Assembly: GCA_902168105.1 (NCBI GenBank)
Contig: CABHOY010000019.1
Location: 372,001-436,000, forward strand
Source of the DNA: an uncultured Flavihumibacter sp.
GTDB taxonomy: Bacteria; Bacteroidota; Bacteroidia; Chitinophagales; Chitinophagaceae
Length of the DNA: 64,000 nt
Direction: 5' to 3'
Positions 53,201 to 62,924 of this stretch are shown piece after piece. Under the pieces are notes generated by a model. That model saw only the letters and a list, made by a program, of their open reading frames with translations, was not told the origin of the DNA and searched no databases. The position numbers were made by a program, and so were the translations under genes. How positions within the stretch are numbered: the first letter of the stretch is position 1; each line of letters opens with the position of its first letter.

Positions 53201-56200
53201 ATGTATGGTGTGCCTGTAGCCAGATTTGGAGGCACTACGCCGGAGTAACGTTTCAGCGTAATACCGGTAGGTACTGCTGTATTAGGGTCCCAGGTGATCT
53301 TCGCTACAGTATCAGAACCATAGAGGAACTGCTGGGTAATACCCGGAGCCGGTACTGCAGGAATAGCCTGTAATACAGTTGGCTGTGCCGTTGGCAGGAA
53401 TTCATAAGCACCCATGTCAGGCACACCTGCTGTTAAGGTAACAGGTCTTGGTTTCCTGTTGATATCATGATCATTTCCTGCTATCTGCACGCCACGGCCA
53501 TGGATAGCCCATACATCCGGATTGGTCAGTGCAGGTTCCAGCGTGCTCGTATTGGCGAAAGCAGGTTTATGTACAATGGAACTAATATCAAGGTCTGAAG
53601 CGTTGATCCAGTCGGCCAGGTTATCATAATCGTCACCTGTACCGCTTCTTGAGATCAGTACTGTACCTGTTGTATAATAAGTATTATAATCGCTGTTGAT
53701 AAAGTCGCTGAATACAAATTCTGCAGCCACACCACCACCTTCATTAGTGAAGATGTTGTTACGCAGTTTCACATTACCTTCTGTAGGATCTGTATGAGAG
53801 AAATATCCGGCCACATTTGCTCCTACAGCTGTAGATGCATTGTATACCGAGTTATTGTAGTAGTTGATATTATTACCCTGGTTGCTGTACAGACCATAAG
53901 CTACCGCTCCTGACGTATTCACACTGATCACGTTGTTCAGCGTCGTGTTATAGTCAGATGCATTGTTTGACAGCCCCCAGATCATGCCTGTATTACCTGT
54001 TGCTGCCAGTACTTTGTTGGCTTCCACCAAACCGACTGCGCCAGCTGAAGCTTTACAATCTTCCAGGGAGATACCCCAGGCCGAACCACTCGTGTTACTA
54101 ATAGTAACGGTATTGTTGGTAACCCTGTAGGCAGTATCACCATGTGTGAGCAAGATACCGTAAGCTGCACTTGCTAACGGGTCTTTAATTTCAACGGTAT
54201 TCTTTGTTACCGCCGGGCGGGTAACATTCTCAATACTGATACCGCTGGTATATACACCGCTCACGTTGTTGCTGTCAATCACCAGACCACGCACCTGCTC
54301 TACATCTGAAGGTCCGGAGAAGTGGATGCCACTCGCGCCGTTCCTGATCGTATTACCGATGATGACGATGTTACCTCCTCTGAAGTCTTCTGCAAACACG
54401 CCCACCGCATCAGTATTGTCTACCGTAACTGCAGGAACATTGATCATGTTTGTCAGGAGGCTGTCTTTCGCGGCATTACCTGCAAATACAACCGCACGTC
54501 CGTTCGTTGCATCGCTGGCGGTGATGGTGATATTCTTATAAGTAATGTAGCTGGCACTATCAAGTTTCAGCACATAATTATCGGTAGCAGTACCGGCAAA
54601 AGTCAGGGTAACTGAAGCGGGGGTACCATTCTGACTACGGAAGGTTACGCGGCTGGTATCTGACGCACCAGGGATCTTATGCATGTACACCTGTTCTGTA
54701 TAAGTACCAGGCACCACATCAAAGATCACTTCACCTGCAATACCGCATTCCATAGCGGCTACTGCGGCTTTGAAGGAAACGAAGTTCCTGCTGCCCGAAC
54801 CGGTAGGGTTAATAGTGTACAGACCTTTAACCAGCGGCTGGTTCATATTCACAGATGCCACGACAGACCAGGCTGTATCGGTATTGCTACATACCAGCTG
54901 ACAACGGAAGTAATTGTTAGCACCCAGTTCAGTTTTCAATGCAGGGATGTAGGCAGTATCACTGATATATACCCACGGACCTGTTGCTGAATAAGAACCC
55001 TGCCATTGGTAGGTCAGTTTACCGGCTGTTGTATTATCTATCAGGTCAAGTGAGATCATAGTGCCCATACATATTCCTGTGGATGGATCTACAACTGCTT
55101 TACCTGCATTAATTGGCGTCTGGCAAAGCGGCATGCTTATTTCATAAGCACCCACATCCGGAGTAGTCGCACTTCTTGGTTTACCAAGAATGTCGATGGC
55201 CACGCCTTCCGGCGTACCCGTGTTATCCATCTTATAGAACAATGGCGACAGGTTGCCTCCTGCGAGGTCAGTATAGATAGGATCGAAGTCTGTTGCTGAT
55301 GTATCCTGGCCTGTAGCCGTCTTCCATTCAGCCAGTGTTCTGCGGTCCCCGTTGAAGTCACCGATGTAGTTATCAGTGCCACCGGCTTTTACAAAGTAGT
55401 TGTTATGCTGGTGAGTCACAGTTCCGCCAGACACGGAGATCCCATATTTCAATCCTGTTCCTGTACTGGTAACTGTGATATTGTTGTTGGTGAATTTAAT
55501 ATTGTCGCTGAAGTTGATATACGCACCTGATGTTCCTGTCCAGGTAACACTACCTCCCTCACGGTCTATGGATACAGTATTGTGTGTTACTACGATATTG
55601 TCTGACCAGTTCACGTAGATACCATTACGGGTACCAGTACTGTTCAGGTTATACACGATGTTATTCACTACTGTATCTGGCTTGGTATCGCTAACAGCAA
55701 CGTTGTCAATTGCAATACCATAGTAGGTATAGTCATCCGCCTGCGGTTTACCGTCAGCTATTTTATTACGGGCAATTTTAAGCGCATCCGCACGGCTGTT
55801 GATAGCAATACCATATACAGTCCAGTCTCCATCCTCACGGGTCGGACGATCTACCGTATTCTCTGCTATCAGGGTATTGCTGCTGTTCCTCACTTTGATA
55901 CCGGCAGCGTAGTAATCTACTACCTTGTTCTTAGCTATTATATTATTTCTGATAGCGCTATTGGTGATACCTGTCAGGGAAATACCATAGTAGCCACCGG
56001 AAATTTTATTGCTGGTGAATGTATTGCCGTCGCACCAGTTATTACCACCTGTGTTATCAACATCCTGATCGGAAGAGCTAACCACGATACCGTTGTAAGA
56101 ACTGCTGGTAGCATCTGCCGATGCAATGATCTCACATCTGTTAATAGTGTTGCTGTCTGCATGATTGAACAGCTGTACGCCGTAACCATAATCGCCCGTA

Positions 56201-59154
56201 CCGGTAGCATCTATTCTTAAACTGTCAAAAGTGATATGATCAGCTTTACGCAGCTTGATCACCGCTCTTTCAGTTGCGTTATCACCGCTATAGTGAATAG
56301 TATTACCATTACCTCTGAAGGTGATCGTATTGATAGCAGACGTACCTGGTATCGAATCCAGTATCAGCTGCTCTTCATAGGTTGTACGACCAGCAACTAC
56401 GTCAAAGATCACCGGACCAGCAATGCCACACATCATTGCATCTTTGGCAGCATTAAAGCTCACAAAGTTCGTAGCACTTGGCAGCGCATTCTTATCGATC
56501 GTGTAGGTATTACCTGGCAATGCATTGTTCACTGTCAGCAGTACCGGTGCAGAATAACCTGTATTGACACCACAGGTCAATGCTGCCCTGTAATAGAGTG
56601 TAGCGGTGGCTATGATCGTAGTGTCAGCATAGTCGCCTGCTGCTCCGAGATCTGTATAAGGACCAGCGGCAGTAGTTGAATATTGCCATTGGTAGGTCTG
56701 CGATAAACCAAGCGTATTGCCTGTCAGGCCCAGTATCACTTCATTGCCCGCACACACCACTGGTTTGCTCACCTGCGCAGTACCACCGGTAGGCGGTGTT
56801 ACGCACGGAGGCGGCGTAAATTCATATGCTCCCAGGTCGGGTGCACTTATATTACGTGGTGCATTGTTAATATCAATACTCACATTTACTACAGCGCCCC
56901 TGTCATTCAGCGTAGCGCTTGTAGCAGAATAGTTAACGCCAACTATATCCTGGTAGAAAGGGTTTGTAGCAAAAGAGCCTGCGTCCTGCTGACTGGCTGT
57001 TTGCCACTCTGCCAATGTCGGCTGGTTCTTTTCATAGAAACCTGTAAACTTATTGTTAGCCAGTGGACTGATAAAAATGTCATTCTTATCAGAGATCACA
57101 TCGCTGGTAGGATAGGCACTATTGAAGTAAATACCATATTGCGAAATATTCGACGTTCCTGTCAGCGTGATAATGTTATTAATAAACTCCACGCCTGCAG
57201 CGGAAGAAGTCTGCATATAACCTGCTATCCTTGATGAAGCAGTATTGGTAGTAGAAGTACCATCCATAGAGATGGTATTGTGATAGATCCTTACGTTACT
57301 GGACCCGTTATTATAAATAGCATAACGAATACCATTACCGTTCAGACCGTAGACCAGATTGTTGATCAGTTCATTTTCCAGACTTGATATCGCGTCCACA
57401 TTCTCTAACAGGATACCATAGAAAGAACCGGTATTTGTCAGGGCCCCGCCGTAAGGGTTACTGATACGGTTACCGTCTATGATCACTTTCGTATTCAGGT
57501 CTGTAAGGCTGATGGCGGCAAATGCGGCTACATTGGCCCGCGTCGGCCTGTTGAAAGTATTATTCTTTATCACCGCGTTAAACGCTCCATGTACATATAT
57601 ACCTCGTGAATAAAACTCAGTGATGTTATTATTAAGCACCTTATTCCGTTGGTTGGCCACCGAGGCGTTACCCACCAGGGTAATGCCGTAGTAACCACCT
57701 GTGATGGTATTATAGCTGAACGTATTGTCGTCACAACTGGTAGCTCCTCTGCCAATAGGGTCCGTATCAGAACTACTAACTACGATACCCGCATAGGAAG
57801 AAGAAGTAAGTGTTTGCTGAATGGGAATAACACAACTGTCGATCGTATTGAAATCTGCATCATTGATCAGTTGTACACCAAAGCCCCATTGAGCGGAGGT
57901 CGTTCCCTGCGGAACTATCCTGAGATTGTTAAATGTAAAATAGTCCGCACCATTCAGTTTGATCACTGCGGATTGGTTCTGCGTGGTTGGAAGATAAGTG
58001 ATAGTCTGTCCGCTACCGTTGAAGGTGATCGTATTCGTAGCAGAAGCACCATTTACAGGTGTGATGATGAGTTGTTCATCATATACACCGCTGCCTGGAG
58101 CTACATTAAATACCACCGGGCCGTTAATACCACATTTAATGAAGTCGTATGCGGCATTGAAGGAAGTAAAGTTACCGTTACCGGCAGGAGAATTTTTATC
58201 GATAGTGAACCAGCCGCTTATAAGTGTAGGACTGGCCACTTGTATAGCGGTAGAGTTAGCGCTGCTACCGGAACCGGTGCAGGTAACCACGCAACGGTAA
58301 TAAGTGCTTGCCGTTTGTGTTCTGTTAAGGAATGCCGTGTTAGCACCCGGAATATCTGTCCAGGCTATATTATCAGGTGAAGATTGCCACTGGTAGGTCA
58401 GCCCCGTAGCAGCGGTGTTACCTGTAAGACTTAATGTAAAACTGTTACCCACACATACTGCATTGGCAGTAGTAACGGTAGTACCAGCCACCGGCACACC
58501 GGTACAGACAGCGGCAGGTGTGTAATTCAATATAATGTCAGGCCGGGTGGTCATAGCACCGGTATTGCTTGTCGTATTGGTACCACACAGGTTGCCCAAT
58601 CCATCTGACCTGAAGGTATGTGAGCCATTAAAACTCAGTCCTGTCGTCCATCTTACACTGGGGTTCGACGTATAGTCATTCCCCCCATTACATACCTCCA
58701 CCAGCAGGTTATCCGTGCCGTTCCAGAAGAAGGTTGGCAGTAATGCAAAGCTGTTCACACCAACAACCGGTGGGTAATCCACCGGTCCAAATACGGCATT
58801 GCCCACAGGCTCCCATGCATTAGCGTCCAGGGTAGTCTTTGTAGTAGATGCGAGCTTGATAGTATAGGCTTCAATAATATCGGTACCGTTTACATTATTG
58901 ACGGTAAATTTCACCGCATTGATGAACCCCGGCTGCATACCTGCAGCTATCAGTTCACTGGCCAGGTATAGATACTGTGACCTGGAGCCTTCATAATAAT
59001 CCTGTAAGGGACAGGGATATGACGAGCTGCCGTTAGTCCCGCTATTTAACCCGATCGTGATGTCAATCTGTGCGGAAAGGCGCAGCGTGGACATCAACAA
59101 TATGACCAGGTATAAAGAAGCCTTATATAATACAGAAACAGGCTGATTTTTCAT
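50212..59154 (-). CDS. Giant beta-helix / IgGFc-binding-like protein with T9SS type B sorting domain, 2980 aa
   Basis: The start at 59154 gives MKNQPVSVLYKASLYLVILL plus a cleavage region LRLSAQ; the frame is open further upstream but overlaps the DUF4302 gene. After an N-terminal domain (about 30-210), three large units of about 560-575 residues follow (about 211-785, 785-1345, 1345-1918). Each has an Ig-like part (LTYQWQSSPDNIAW) and a parallel beta-helix (NNTFNRPTR..., ISGGYYGISLTGIT), closing with a PDLGAYEF-type motif. Then comes an IgGFc-binding-like region (about 2078-2520; FWVAYGHDRSFMTDNDQNLA), a PKD module (WQWTFGDGTTANTR), an Ig-like part, an FN3-like part, and a type B tail (IPSGFSPNGDGLNDVW ... 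QWGEKIFESNTQNIGWDGSY). Surface adhesin or glycan-binding role inferred. Confidence 0.92.
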   Translation of the reverse strand: MKNQPVSVLYKASLYLVILLMSTLRLSAQIDITIGLNSGTNGSSSYPCPLQDYYEGSRSQYLYLASELIAAGMQPGFINAVKFTVNNVNGTDIIEAYTIKLASTTKTTLDANAWEPVGNAVFGPVDYPPVVGVNSFALLPTFFWNGTDNLLVEVCNGGNDYTSNPSVRWTTGLSFNGSHTFRSDGLGNLCGTNTTSNTGAMTTRPDIILNYTPAAVCTGVPVAGTTVTTANAVCVGNSFTLSLTGNTAATGLTYQWQSSPDNIAWTDIPGANTAFLNRTQTASTYYRCVVTCTGSGSSANSTAIQVASPTLISGWFTIDKNSPAGNGNFTSFNAAYDFIKCGINGPVVFNVAPGSGVYDEQLIITPVNGASATNTITFNGSGQTITYLPTTQNQSAVIKLNGADYFTFNNLRIVPQGTTSAQWGFGVQLINDADFNTIDSCVIPIQQTLTSSSYAGIVVSSSDTDPIGRGATSCDDNTFSYNTITGGYYGITLVGNASVANQRNKVLNNNITEFYSRGIYVHGAFNAVIKNNTFNRPTRANVAAFAAISLTDLNTKVIIDGNRISNPYGGALTNTGSFYGILLENVDAISSLENELINNLVYGLNGNGIRYAIYNNGSSNVRIYHNTISMDGTSTTNTASSRIAGYMQTSSAAGVEFINNIITLTGTSNISQYGIYFNSAYPTSDVISDKNDIFISPLANNKFTGFYEKNQPTLAEWQTASQQDAGSFATNPFYQDIVGVNYSATSATLNDRGAVVNVSIDINNAPRNISAPDLGAYEFTPPPCVTPPTGGTAQVSKPVVCAGNEVILGLTGNTLGLSQTYQWQYSTTAAGPYTDLGAAGDYADTTIIATATLYYRAALTCGVNTGYSAPVLLTVNNALPGNTYTIDKNALPSATNFVSFNAAKDAMMCGIAGPVIFDVVAGRTTYEEQLILDSIPGTSAINTITFRGNGNTIHYSGDNATERAVIKLRKADHITFDSLRIDATGTGDYGYGVQLFNHADSNTINRCEIIASADATSSSYNGIVVSSSDQDVDNTGGNNWCDGNTFTSNKISGGYYGISLTGITNSAIRNNIIAKNKVVDYYAAGIKVRNSSNTLIAENTVDRPTREDGDWTVYGIAINSRADALKIARNKIADGKPQADDYTYYGIAIDNVAVSDTKPDTVVNNIVYNLNSTGTRNGIYVNWSDNIVVTHNTVSIDREGGSVTWTGTSGAYINFSDNIKFTNNNITVTSTGTGLKYGISVSGGTVTHQHNNYFVKAGGTDNYIGDFNGDRRTLAEWKTATGQDTSATDFDPIYTDLAGGNLSPLFYKMDNTGTPEGVAIDILGKPRSATTPDVGAYEISMPLCQTPINAGKAVVDPSTGICMGTMISLDLIDNTTAGKLTYQWQGSYSATGPWVYISDTAYIPALKTELGANNYFRCQLVCSNTDTAWSVVASVNMNQPLVKGLYTINPTGSGSRNFVSFKAAVAAMECGIAGEVIFDVVPGTYTEQVYMHKIPGASDTSRVTFRSQNGTPASVTLTFAGTATDNYVLKLDSASYITYKNITITASDATNGRAVVFAGNAAKDSLLTNMINVPAVTVDNTDAVGVFAEDFRGGNIVIIGNTIRNGASGIHFSGPSDVEQVRGLVIDSNNVSGVYTSGISIENVTRPAVTKNTVEIKDPLASAAYGILLTHGDTAYRVTNNTVTISNTSGSAWGISLEDCKASAGAVGLVEANKVLAATGNTGMIWGLSNNASDYNTTLNNVISVNTSGAVAYGLYSNQGNNINYYNNSVYNASTAVGANVAGYFSHTDPTEGNVKLRNNIFTNEGGGVAAEFVFSDFINSDYNTYYTTGTVLISRSGTGDDYDNLADWINASDLDISSIVHKPAFANTSTLEPALTNPDVWAIHGRGVQIAGNDHDINRKPRPVTLTAGVPDMGAYEFLPTAQPTVLQAIPAVPAPGITQQFLYGSDTVAKITWDPNTAVPTGITLKRYSGVVPPNLATGTPYMYFYTDVDVTGGGAYKFNLEQFYVDSWLGYMDREKNIRLGRTNAANNWIINDSSTVDVAKNIIADTALQYLDKFTGLRGNLIFEQDGPAGADTSNIGTRFWVAYGHDRSFMTDNDQNLALYLVAGQTDAHVVVKVNGTAWGKDYLVPANTALTTDMIPKSGLSDARLTGEGLSPFGISIESDAPIAAYAHQYSWGTAAATLLMPVGTYGYEYRPMTARQVADANSFSWFYIIADNDSTAVEITPSQATNGGRAAGQPFTVTLNRGEVYQVLGAMKDQSEGNDLSGSIVRAVQNANGKCYPVAVFSGNSYTSFGCGGSGGGFGNDGDNVVQQNQPVQSWGKTFMTAPSSGMADPIRLMTNIYRVLVKDPATVVKRNNTQLPLNTLINNSYYEFESRTADYIVADKPVTVAQYFTNDGSCANPGGGDVDMVYLTPTEQAVKKATFYRNNEAAVTYNLVTLVIHKQGLNSLLIDGTNTFSYSYNHPNRADYVVIVKRWNGGDGLSTIKSDSAFTAIAYGFGTDVSYAHNVGMQIRNLNVQPALTNVNNATGNKNTYTCAKTPFRLTALLPMVPATLTWQLSQVANLTPAADVSTNNPVPVDTLVIDGQTYYKYEIATEYTFTAPGTYQIPVKVTNPDIASCDNSITTYLSVKVIAAPVVDFSISYNGCISDIAVFNGTAVTENNAAISKWQWTFGDGTTANTRSVTKEYEAAGSYTETLHVITKDGCVGDTVKTVEVNEPTAATLNSDTLRICAHTDATFTVQNPDPAADYNWYNAATGGALIKAGTTLEIKDAVSPAVYYVETTKGGCAGLARTPAVLLVLPQLATPALRVDSIGVNLIRFTWNEINGATGYLVSTDNGATWITPSSGGEGLEHIVSGLKPQQSVTLLVKATGCEEKVSQPATGKTLPDGVFIPSGFSPNGDGLNDVWQVYGAVVRELHFMVFNQWGEKIFESNTQNIGWDGSYKGKAQPSGVYIYICKLKLADGTSIERKGTLNLLR

Positions 59155-59204
59155 GGCTGTTTGTTTTAAATATTCTTTCTTGGATGAATGATAGGGTGAT
59201 GGTA

Positions 59205-60485
59205 TTACTGTTGCCAGCTGATCCATGTACGGGCATCTCTTGCATTCACCATATCATAGGAAGTACTGCCTGTTTGCACGAAATAGAATCCTTCACTTTC
59301 CTGGTATTTAGCGGTGATCTGCGCCATAGTGGCTGCTGCTGCATCTGGAATTTCTCCGAAACCTCCACCGGGATAAGCGAAGGTGGTTGTACCATTGGTC
59401 CTGAATGAGGGCTTGAACGCCGGACCAAAGGCAAACTCCTCGGGTACTATGCCTGCAAAGTCATATCCCTCACCATAATTGGGGTAATAGAACATAAAAT
59501 TGAAACCTGCAATACGATTCACTCCGTAAGCATCGTCTATGCCATTGACGTGGAAACCTTTTGTAGAAATCCAGTAAGAACCTGTCTGCAATGCCTGGTT
59601 GTACCAGCGCTGTCCGGCTGTCATATCGAGTAACAAGGGTTTGATCACACCTGTAATCGTAGCTGCATTGTCGCCTGCCTTCACCGTCATCTTTTGTGCG
59701 GCCGCATCCCATTTAATATCTGTCAGTGCAGAGAAGCTAAGTCCATCGTCATTAAAAGGGTTCGAGAAAGCAATACCGGTACCGTCAAAATAGTAACTGA
59801 CGTTAATGGCCTTTACGTCATCACCATCAGGACGCATAAAGCTGATCTGGCGATATAGCCTGTCAACATACACATCGTACTTTTTGCTACTCACCGTCAG
59901 TTGCTTGAAATAAGTAAGGAACCGGGAAATGTTATTAAACTCCCAGTTCCGTTTTTTATCGTAATAATCCTGTGCCTCCTGTGAGGTAGCTTTGACGAGA
60001 ATGGCTTTACTGCCATTCAGACGTCCTGTTAGTTTTATGGTATCGCCATAGATACCTTCTATGGCAAATTCAAAATCAGAGAACAATCCTTTTCCATAAT
60101 ATCCGCCGTTCTTGCTGGCATCAGGATCACATAACACATGGATATAGGAATAGGTATCAAACAACAGGCACGGCTGCTGTAAAGACTTCAAACGAAAGCT
60201 ACTCTGCCGTACTGTTACGGACGATAGTGAGTCGAAGTCTGAAAACATATCGACCCTGTTGGTCGTATCAAATTTGAAATAGAAACCGAATGCCGTATTT
60301 GGCAAACCGGAAGGATATACAAGCGCCTTCCAGCCATAGGGTGCACCCGTCAACGCATCATTATATGCTGCCAGCGTTTCATTGATCCTGGTGTCCGGAG
60401 ATTCATCAAAAACATCGTCGTACTTCCGGCAGGAAGCAATTGTAACGATAATCAGTAAAAAATATAATGATAGATTTTTTCTCAT
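59205..60485 (-). CDS. DUF4302-family lipoprotein, 426 aa
   Basis: The lipoprotein signal MRKNLSLYFLLIIVTIASC (Cys19) is followed by the DUF4302 start RINETLAAYNDALTGAPYGW and KALVYPSGLPNTAFGFYFKF. Such proteins occur next to SusCD pairs together with the zinc metallohydrolase lipoprotein, exactly as here. It lies 33 nt after the metallohydrolase gene and 50 nt before the giant beta-helix gene. Biochemical function unknown; surface lipoprotein. Confidence 0.9.
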   Translation of the reverse strand: MRKNLSLYFLLIIVTIASCRKYDDVFDESPDTRINETLAAYNDALTGAPYGWKALVYPSGLPNTAFGFYFKFDTTNRVDMFSDFDSLSSVTVRQSSFRLKSLQQPCLLFDTYSYIHVLCDPDASKNGGYYGKGLFSDFEFAIEGIYGDTIKLTGRLNGSKAILVKATSQEAQDYYDKKRNWEFNNISRFLTYFKQLTVSSKKYDVYVDRLYRQISFMRPDGDDVKAINVSYYFDGTGIAFSNPFNDDGLSFSALTDIKWDAAAQKMTVKAGDNAATITGVIKPLLLDMTAGQRWYNQALQTGSYWISTKGFHVNGIDDAYGVNRIAGFNFMFYYPNYGEGYDFAGIVPEEFAFGPAFKPSFRTNGTTTFAYPGGGFGEIPDAAAATMAQITAKYQESEGFYFVQTGSTSYDMVNARDARTWISWQQ

Positions 60486-60518
60486 AAGGAGTTCGAAATT
60501 GATCTGGTTGATAAAGCC

Positions 60519-61427
60519 TTAGTACAACAGTTGTACAATAGATTTTCTGGTGTTATCCTGCAGACTGTAGAAATCAATGTTGTAAGACGCTTTGAAATAA
60601 CTTACCACCATCGCTTCCTTCTGTCTTAAGCGTTCTTTTGCCTGTGCCTGAGAACTACCGTTCACACTGAAGCCTTCAGGAATACTATTCACGATCCTGT
60701 CAAAGCCGGCCTTGCCTTCTATCAGCATCATGGCGATCATCTCAACAAAATCCTCGTTTTCGTTAGACATAGCATAGGCAGTCACAAAGCCGTCCTGACG
60801 TGCTTCCGAATCAAGGATATTATTCCAGTTACCGGTGTAGTACCCGGCACATATCCTTTTAAACTCGGGAGGATACATCTTAGTCTGATGGAGGATGTGG
60901 CCAAATTCATGCTCAATAACATGAAAGATCTGCTTCACATTTCCTGTATCTCTCATAGTATATCCAGGCATCTCTTTTGTGCGGAAATCGTTCAGCAGAT
61001 ACATCACTACTTTACGGCCACCTTCTGCAGTACCAAGTGTAATGGTACCGTTATCGTTCCATTCGGCACTTCCTGACAGGATGAAGAATTTAGGGCTGTA
61101 TTTTTTAAAGAAGATCTCACCGGCTGCATTGATATAGTTATCTATCCACACTTTCTTGATAGCCCTGATGGCAGGTACAACGACTTCTTCTTTTGGCGGT
61201 ACCAATGTCTTGGTCACATCGAACTCAAACTGGTCCCATTTATACTTTACCTCAATGTTGTAGGGAACGGTCATCGTATCGTGCAACCAGGCATCTAAAG
61301 ATCCCGGAACCCAGGTATCGCCACCCAGGCCCGGGATGTCTTGCACACCACTGAGATCGTCTTCTTTTGAGCAGGCAGTGAATACCACTGCTGCAAACAG
61401 GAAGAAGAATATTTTTATACGTTTCAT
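60519..61427 (-). CDS. Substrate import-associated zinc metallohydrolase lipoprotein, 302 aa
   Basis: Lipoprotein signal MKRIKIFFFLFAAVVFTAC (Cys19). The zinc-binding motif HEFGH is at residues 173-177 (IFHVIEHEFGHILHQTKMYP), followed by a region containing EARQDGFVTAYAMSNENEDF-VEM, where a third metal ligand is likely. It fits the TIGR04549 / Peptidase_Mx1 group of lipoproteins encoded with SusC/SusD. It probably cleaves a peptide-containing substrate at the cell surface before import through SusCD. Confidence 0.92.
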   Translation of the reverse strand: MKRIKIFFFLFAAVVFTACSKEDDLSGVQDIPGLGGDTWVPGSLDAWLHDTMTVPYNIEVKYKWDQFEFDVTKTLVPPKEEVVVPAIRAIKKVWIDNYINAAGEIFFKKYSPKFFILSGSAEWNDNGTITLGTAEGGRKVVMYLLNDFRTKEMPGYTMRDTGNVKQIFHVIEHEFGHILHQTKMYPPEFKRICAGYYTGNWNNILDSEARQDGFVTAYAMSNENEDFVEMIAMMLIEGKAGFDRIVNSIPEGFSVNGSSQAQAKERLRQKEAMVVSYFKASYNIDFYSLQDNTRKSIVQLLY

Positions 61428-61457
61428 ATCTGTACGTTCTTTTTGTAAGGGTTGAGA

Positions 61458-62918
61458 TTATCGGGGATTCAATGCTATACCGGAGGTAGTAGCCGATAAA
61501 GGGATCTGCAGCACACGGCGTTTGTCACCTGCTTCCAGCACCATCCTATCACCTTTGTCGGTATAATGTGTTACCGGCTGTTTATACCGCTGCAGATCAA
61601 ACCAGCGATGTCCTTCCTGTACAAACTCTGCGCGTTTAAAATCAATGATCGTCTGCAATAAACCACTGGTTGCATCCTGGATACCGTAATAAGTTCTGAT
61701 CTTAGCCGAGGTTATACGGTGCGTGGCGACATTATAATTGGTGATACGTTTGCTGGCAAACAGGTTCAGGTCCGCCAGTACGTCATTGCTGTTACCCAGG
61801 TAAGCATTAGCTTCCGCCCTGTTGAACAGCACTTCTTCCGTAGTGAACAGCGGCACCATTACATAGGGGTCGCCGATAGTAGCGTTTACAGACGCTTTTA
61901 CGAAGTATTCTGTCAGTTTAGGTACGAAGTAATCTCTGGTACCATAGTAGTACAGCGGATAAGCAAAAGCGCCACCGGTTACATTGCTGCCCAGTATTTC
62001 CTGCTGAATGTTGTAGGTCAGTCCGTATCTGAACTGTGCTACATAACGGCCATACAACGATTGGGTTTCCACCAGTAAGAGGTTTGCTTTCTCCGACGCT
62101 TTGGCGTAAGTATCCCAGATCACCGCCGGGGTCATTGTTTTATAAGTTGTATTCCACGGGCGCATATTGCTTGCCAGGTCATTGTTAGGGAATGTCTGGT
62201 TAGCATATTCCAATACCTTCTGGTAGTCTTTCTTAAAGAGATAGAAGCGGGTGGCAAATGCATAAGTGGCTGACTTATTAAAATGATAGCGGGGTACGTC
62301 ATAGTTCTCATCACTGATCAAGGGCATACCAGCCAGCAGATCTTTCTCTATCATGTCATAAGTATAAGCGACTGTCTTACGTTCATATTGTTTCATCACT
62401 ACCTTCTCCGGTTCTGTTACATAAGGGATGCCCGGATCGCTGGAAGCGGTCGTTGCATCATAGAACTTTGAGAAGAAGGACACCAGCATGAAATGTGCGT
62501 AGGCCCTGGCTACCAGCGCCTCACCTTTCTGTGCTGAGTAGCGGCTCTTATCGGGAGCAGCTTCGCATGCCTTCAGTGCATTATTCGCAGCAGCGATAGC
62601 AGTATAACAGGCCTGCCAGTAGAACTCGGGAGAATCCTGTTCAGTAGCAGATACATCGTTAAAGAAATAAGGGTCCAGGTTTGTCCTGTCGGTCACGCCG
62701 GCTCCCTTGTCTTCAACATTATCTGTCATCGCTTCTGCAAATACTATATAGTTAGCCTGTGGATAAGCAGTACCCAACAGCTGTGATACCTTAGTGGGAG
62801 TATTCAATTCTGTCCAGGTGCTATCAGGCGATTTGTCAAGATATTTGTTACATCCAGCTATGGTTATCAAACAGCATCCAATGACTGATACCCGTGTGAA
62901 AAATTTCGTCATAACCAT
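61458..62918 (-). CDS. SusD/RagB-family nutrient-binding lipoprotein, 486 aa
   Basis: Surface lipoprotein lid of a SusCD transporter. Signal MVMTKFFTRVSVIGCCLITI-AGC; a second ATG two codons on (62912) is equally possible. The SusD core follows: NKYLDKSPDSTWTELNTPTK, AANNALKACEAAPDKSRYSA, GEALVARAYAHFMLVSFFSK, TTEEVLFNRAEANAYLGN, and the C-terminal FKRAEFVQEGHRWFDLQRYK. Six nt separate it from susC. Ligand unknown; the metallohydrolase neighbour suggests peptide or glycopeptide. Confidence 0.96.
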   Translation of the reverse strand: MVMTKFFTRVSVIGCCLITIAGCNKYLDKSPDSTWTELNTPTKVSQLLGTAYPQANYIVFAEAMTDNVEDKGAGVTDRTNLDPYFFNDVSATEQDSPEFYWQACYTAIAAANNALKACEAAPDKSRYSAQKGEALVARAYAHFMLVSFFSKFYDATTASSDPGIPYVTEPEKVVMKQYERKTVAYTYDMIEKDLLAGMPLISDENYDVPRYHFNKSATYAFATRFYLFKKDYQKVLEYANQTFPNNDLASNMRPWNTTYKTMTPAVIWDTYAKASEKANLLLVETQSLYGRYVAQFRYGLTYNIQQEILGSNVTGGAFAYPLYYYGTRDYFVPKLTEYFVKASVNATIGDPYVMVPLFTTEEVLFNRAEANAYLGNSNDVLADLNLFASKRITNYNVATHRITSAKIRTYYGIQDATSGLLQTIIDFKRAEFVQEGHRWFDLQRYKQPVTHYTDKGDRMVLEAGDKRRVLQIPLSATTSGIALNPR

Positions 62919-62924
62919 CTTTAT

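Noticed and set aside
59155..59226. Upstream in-frame extension of the giant beta-helix gene (start at 59226)
   Set aside because: It overlaps the DUF4302 gene and adds polar residues before a good signal peptide that starts at 59154.
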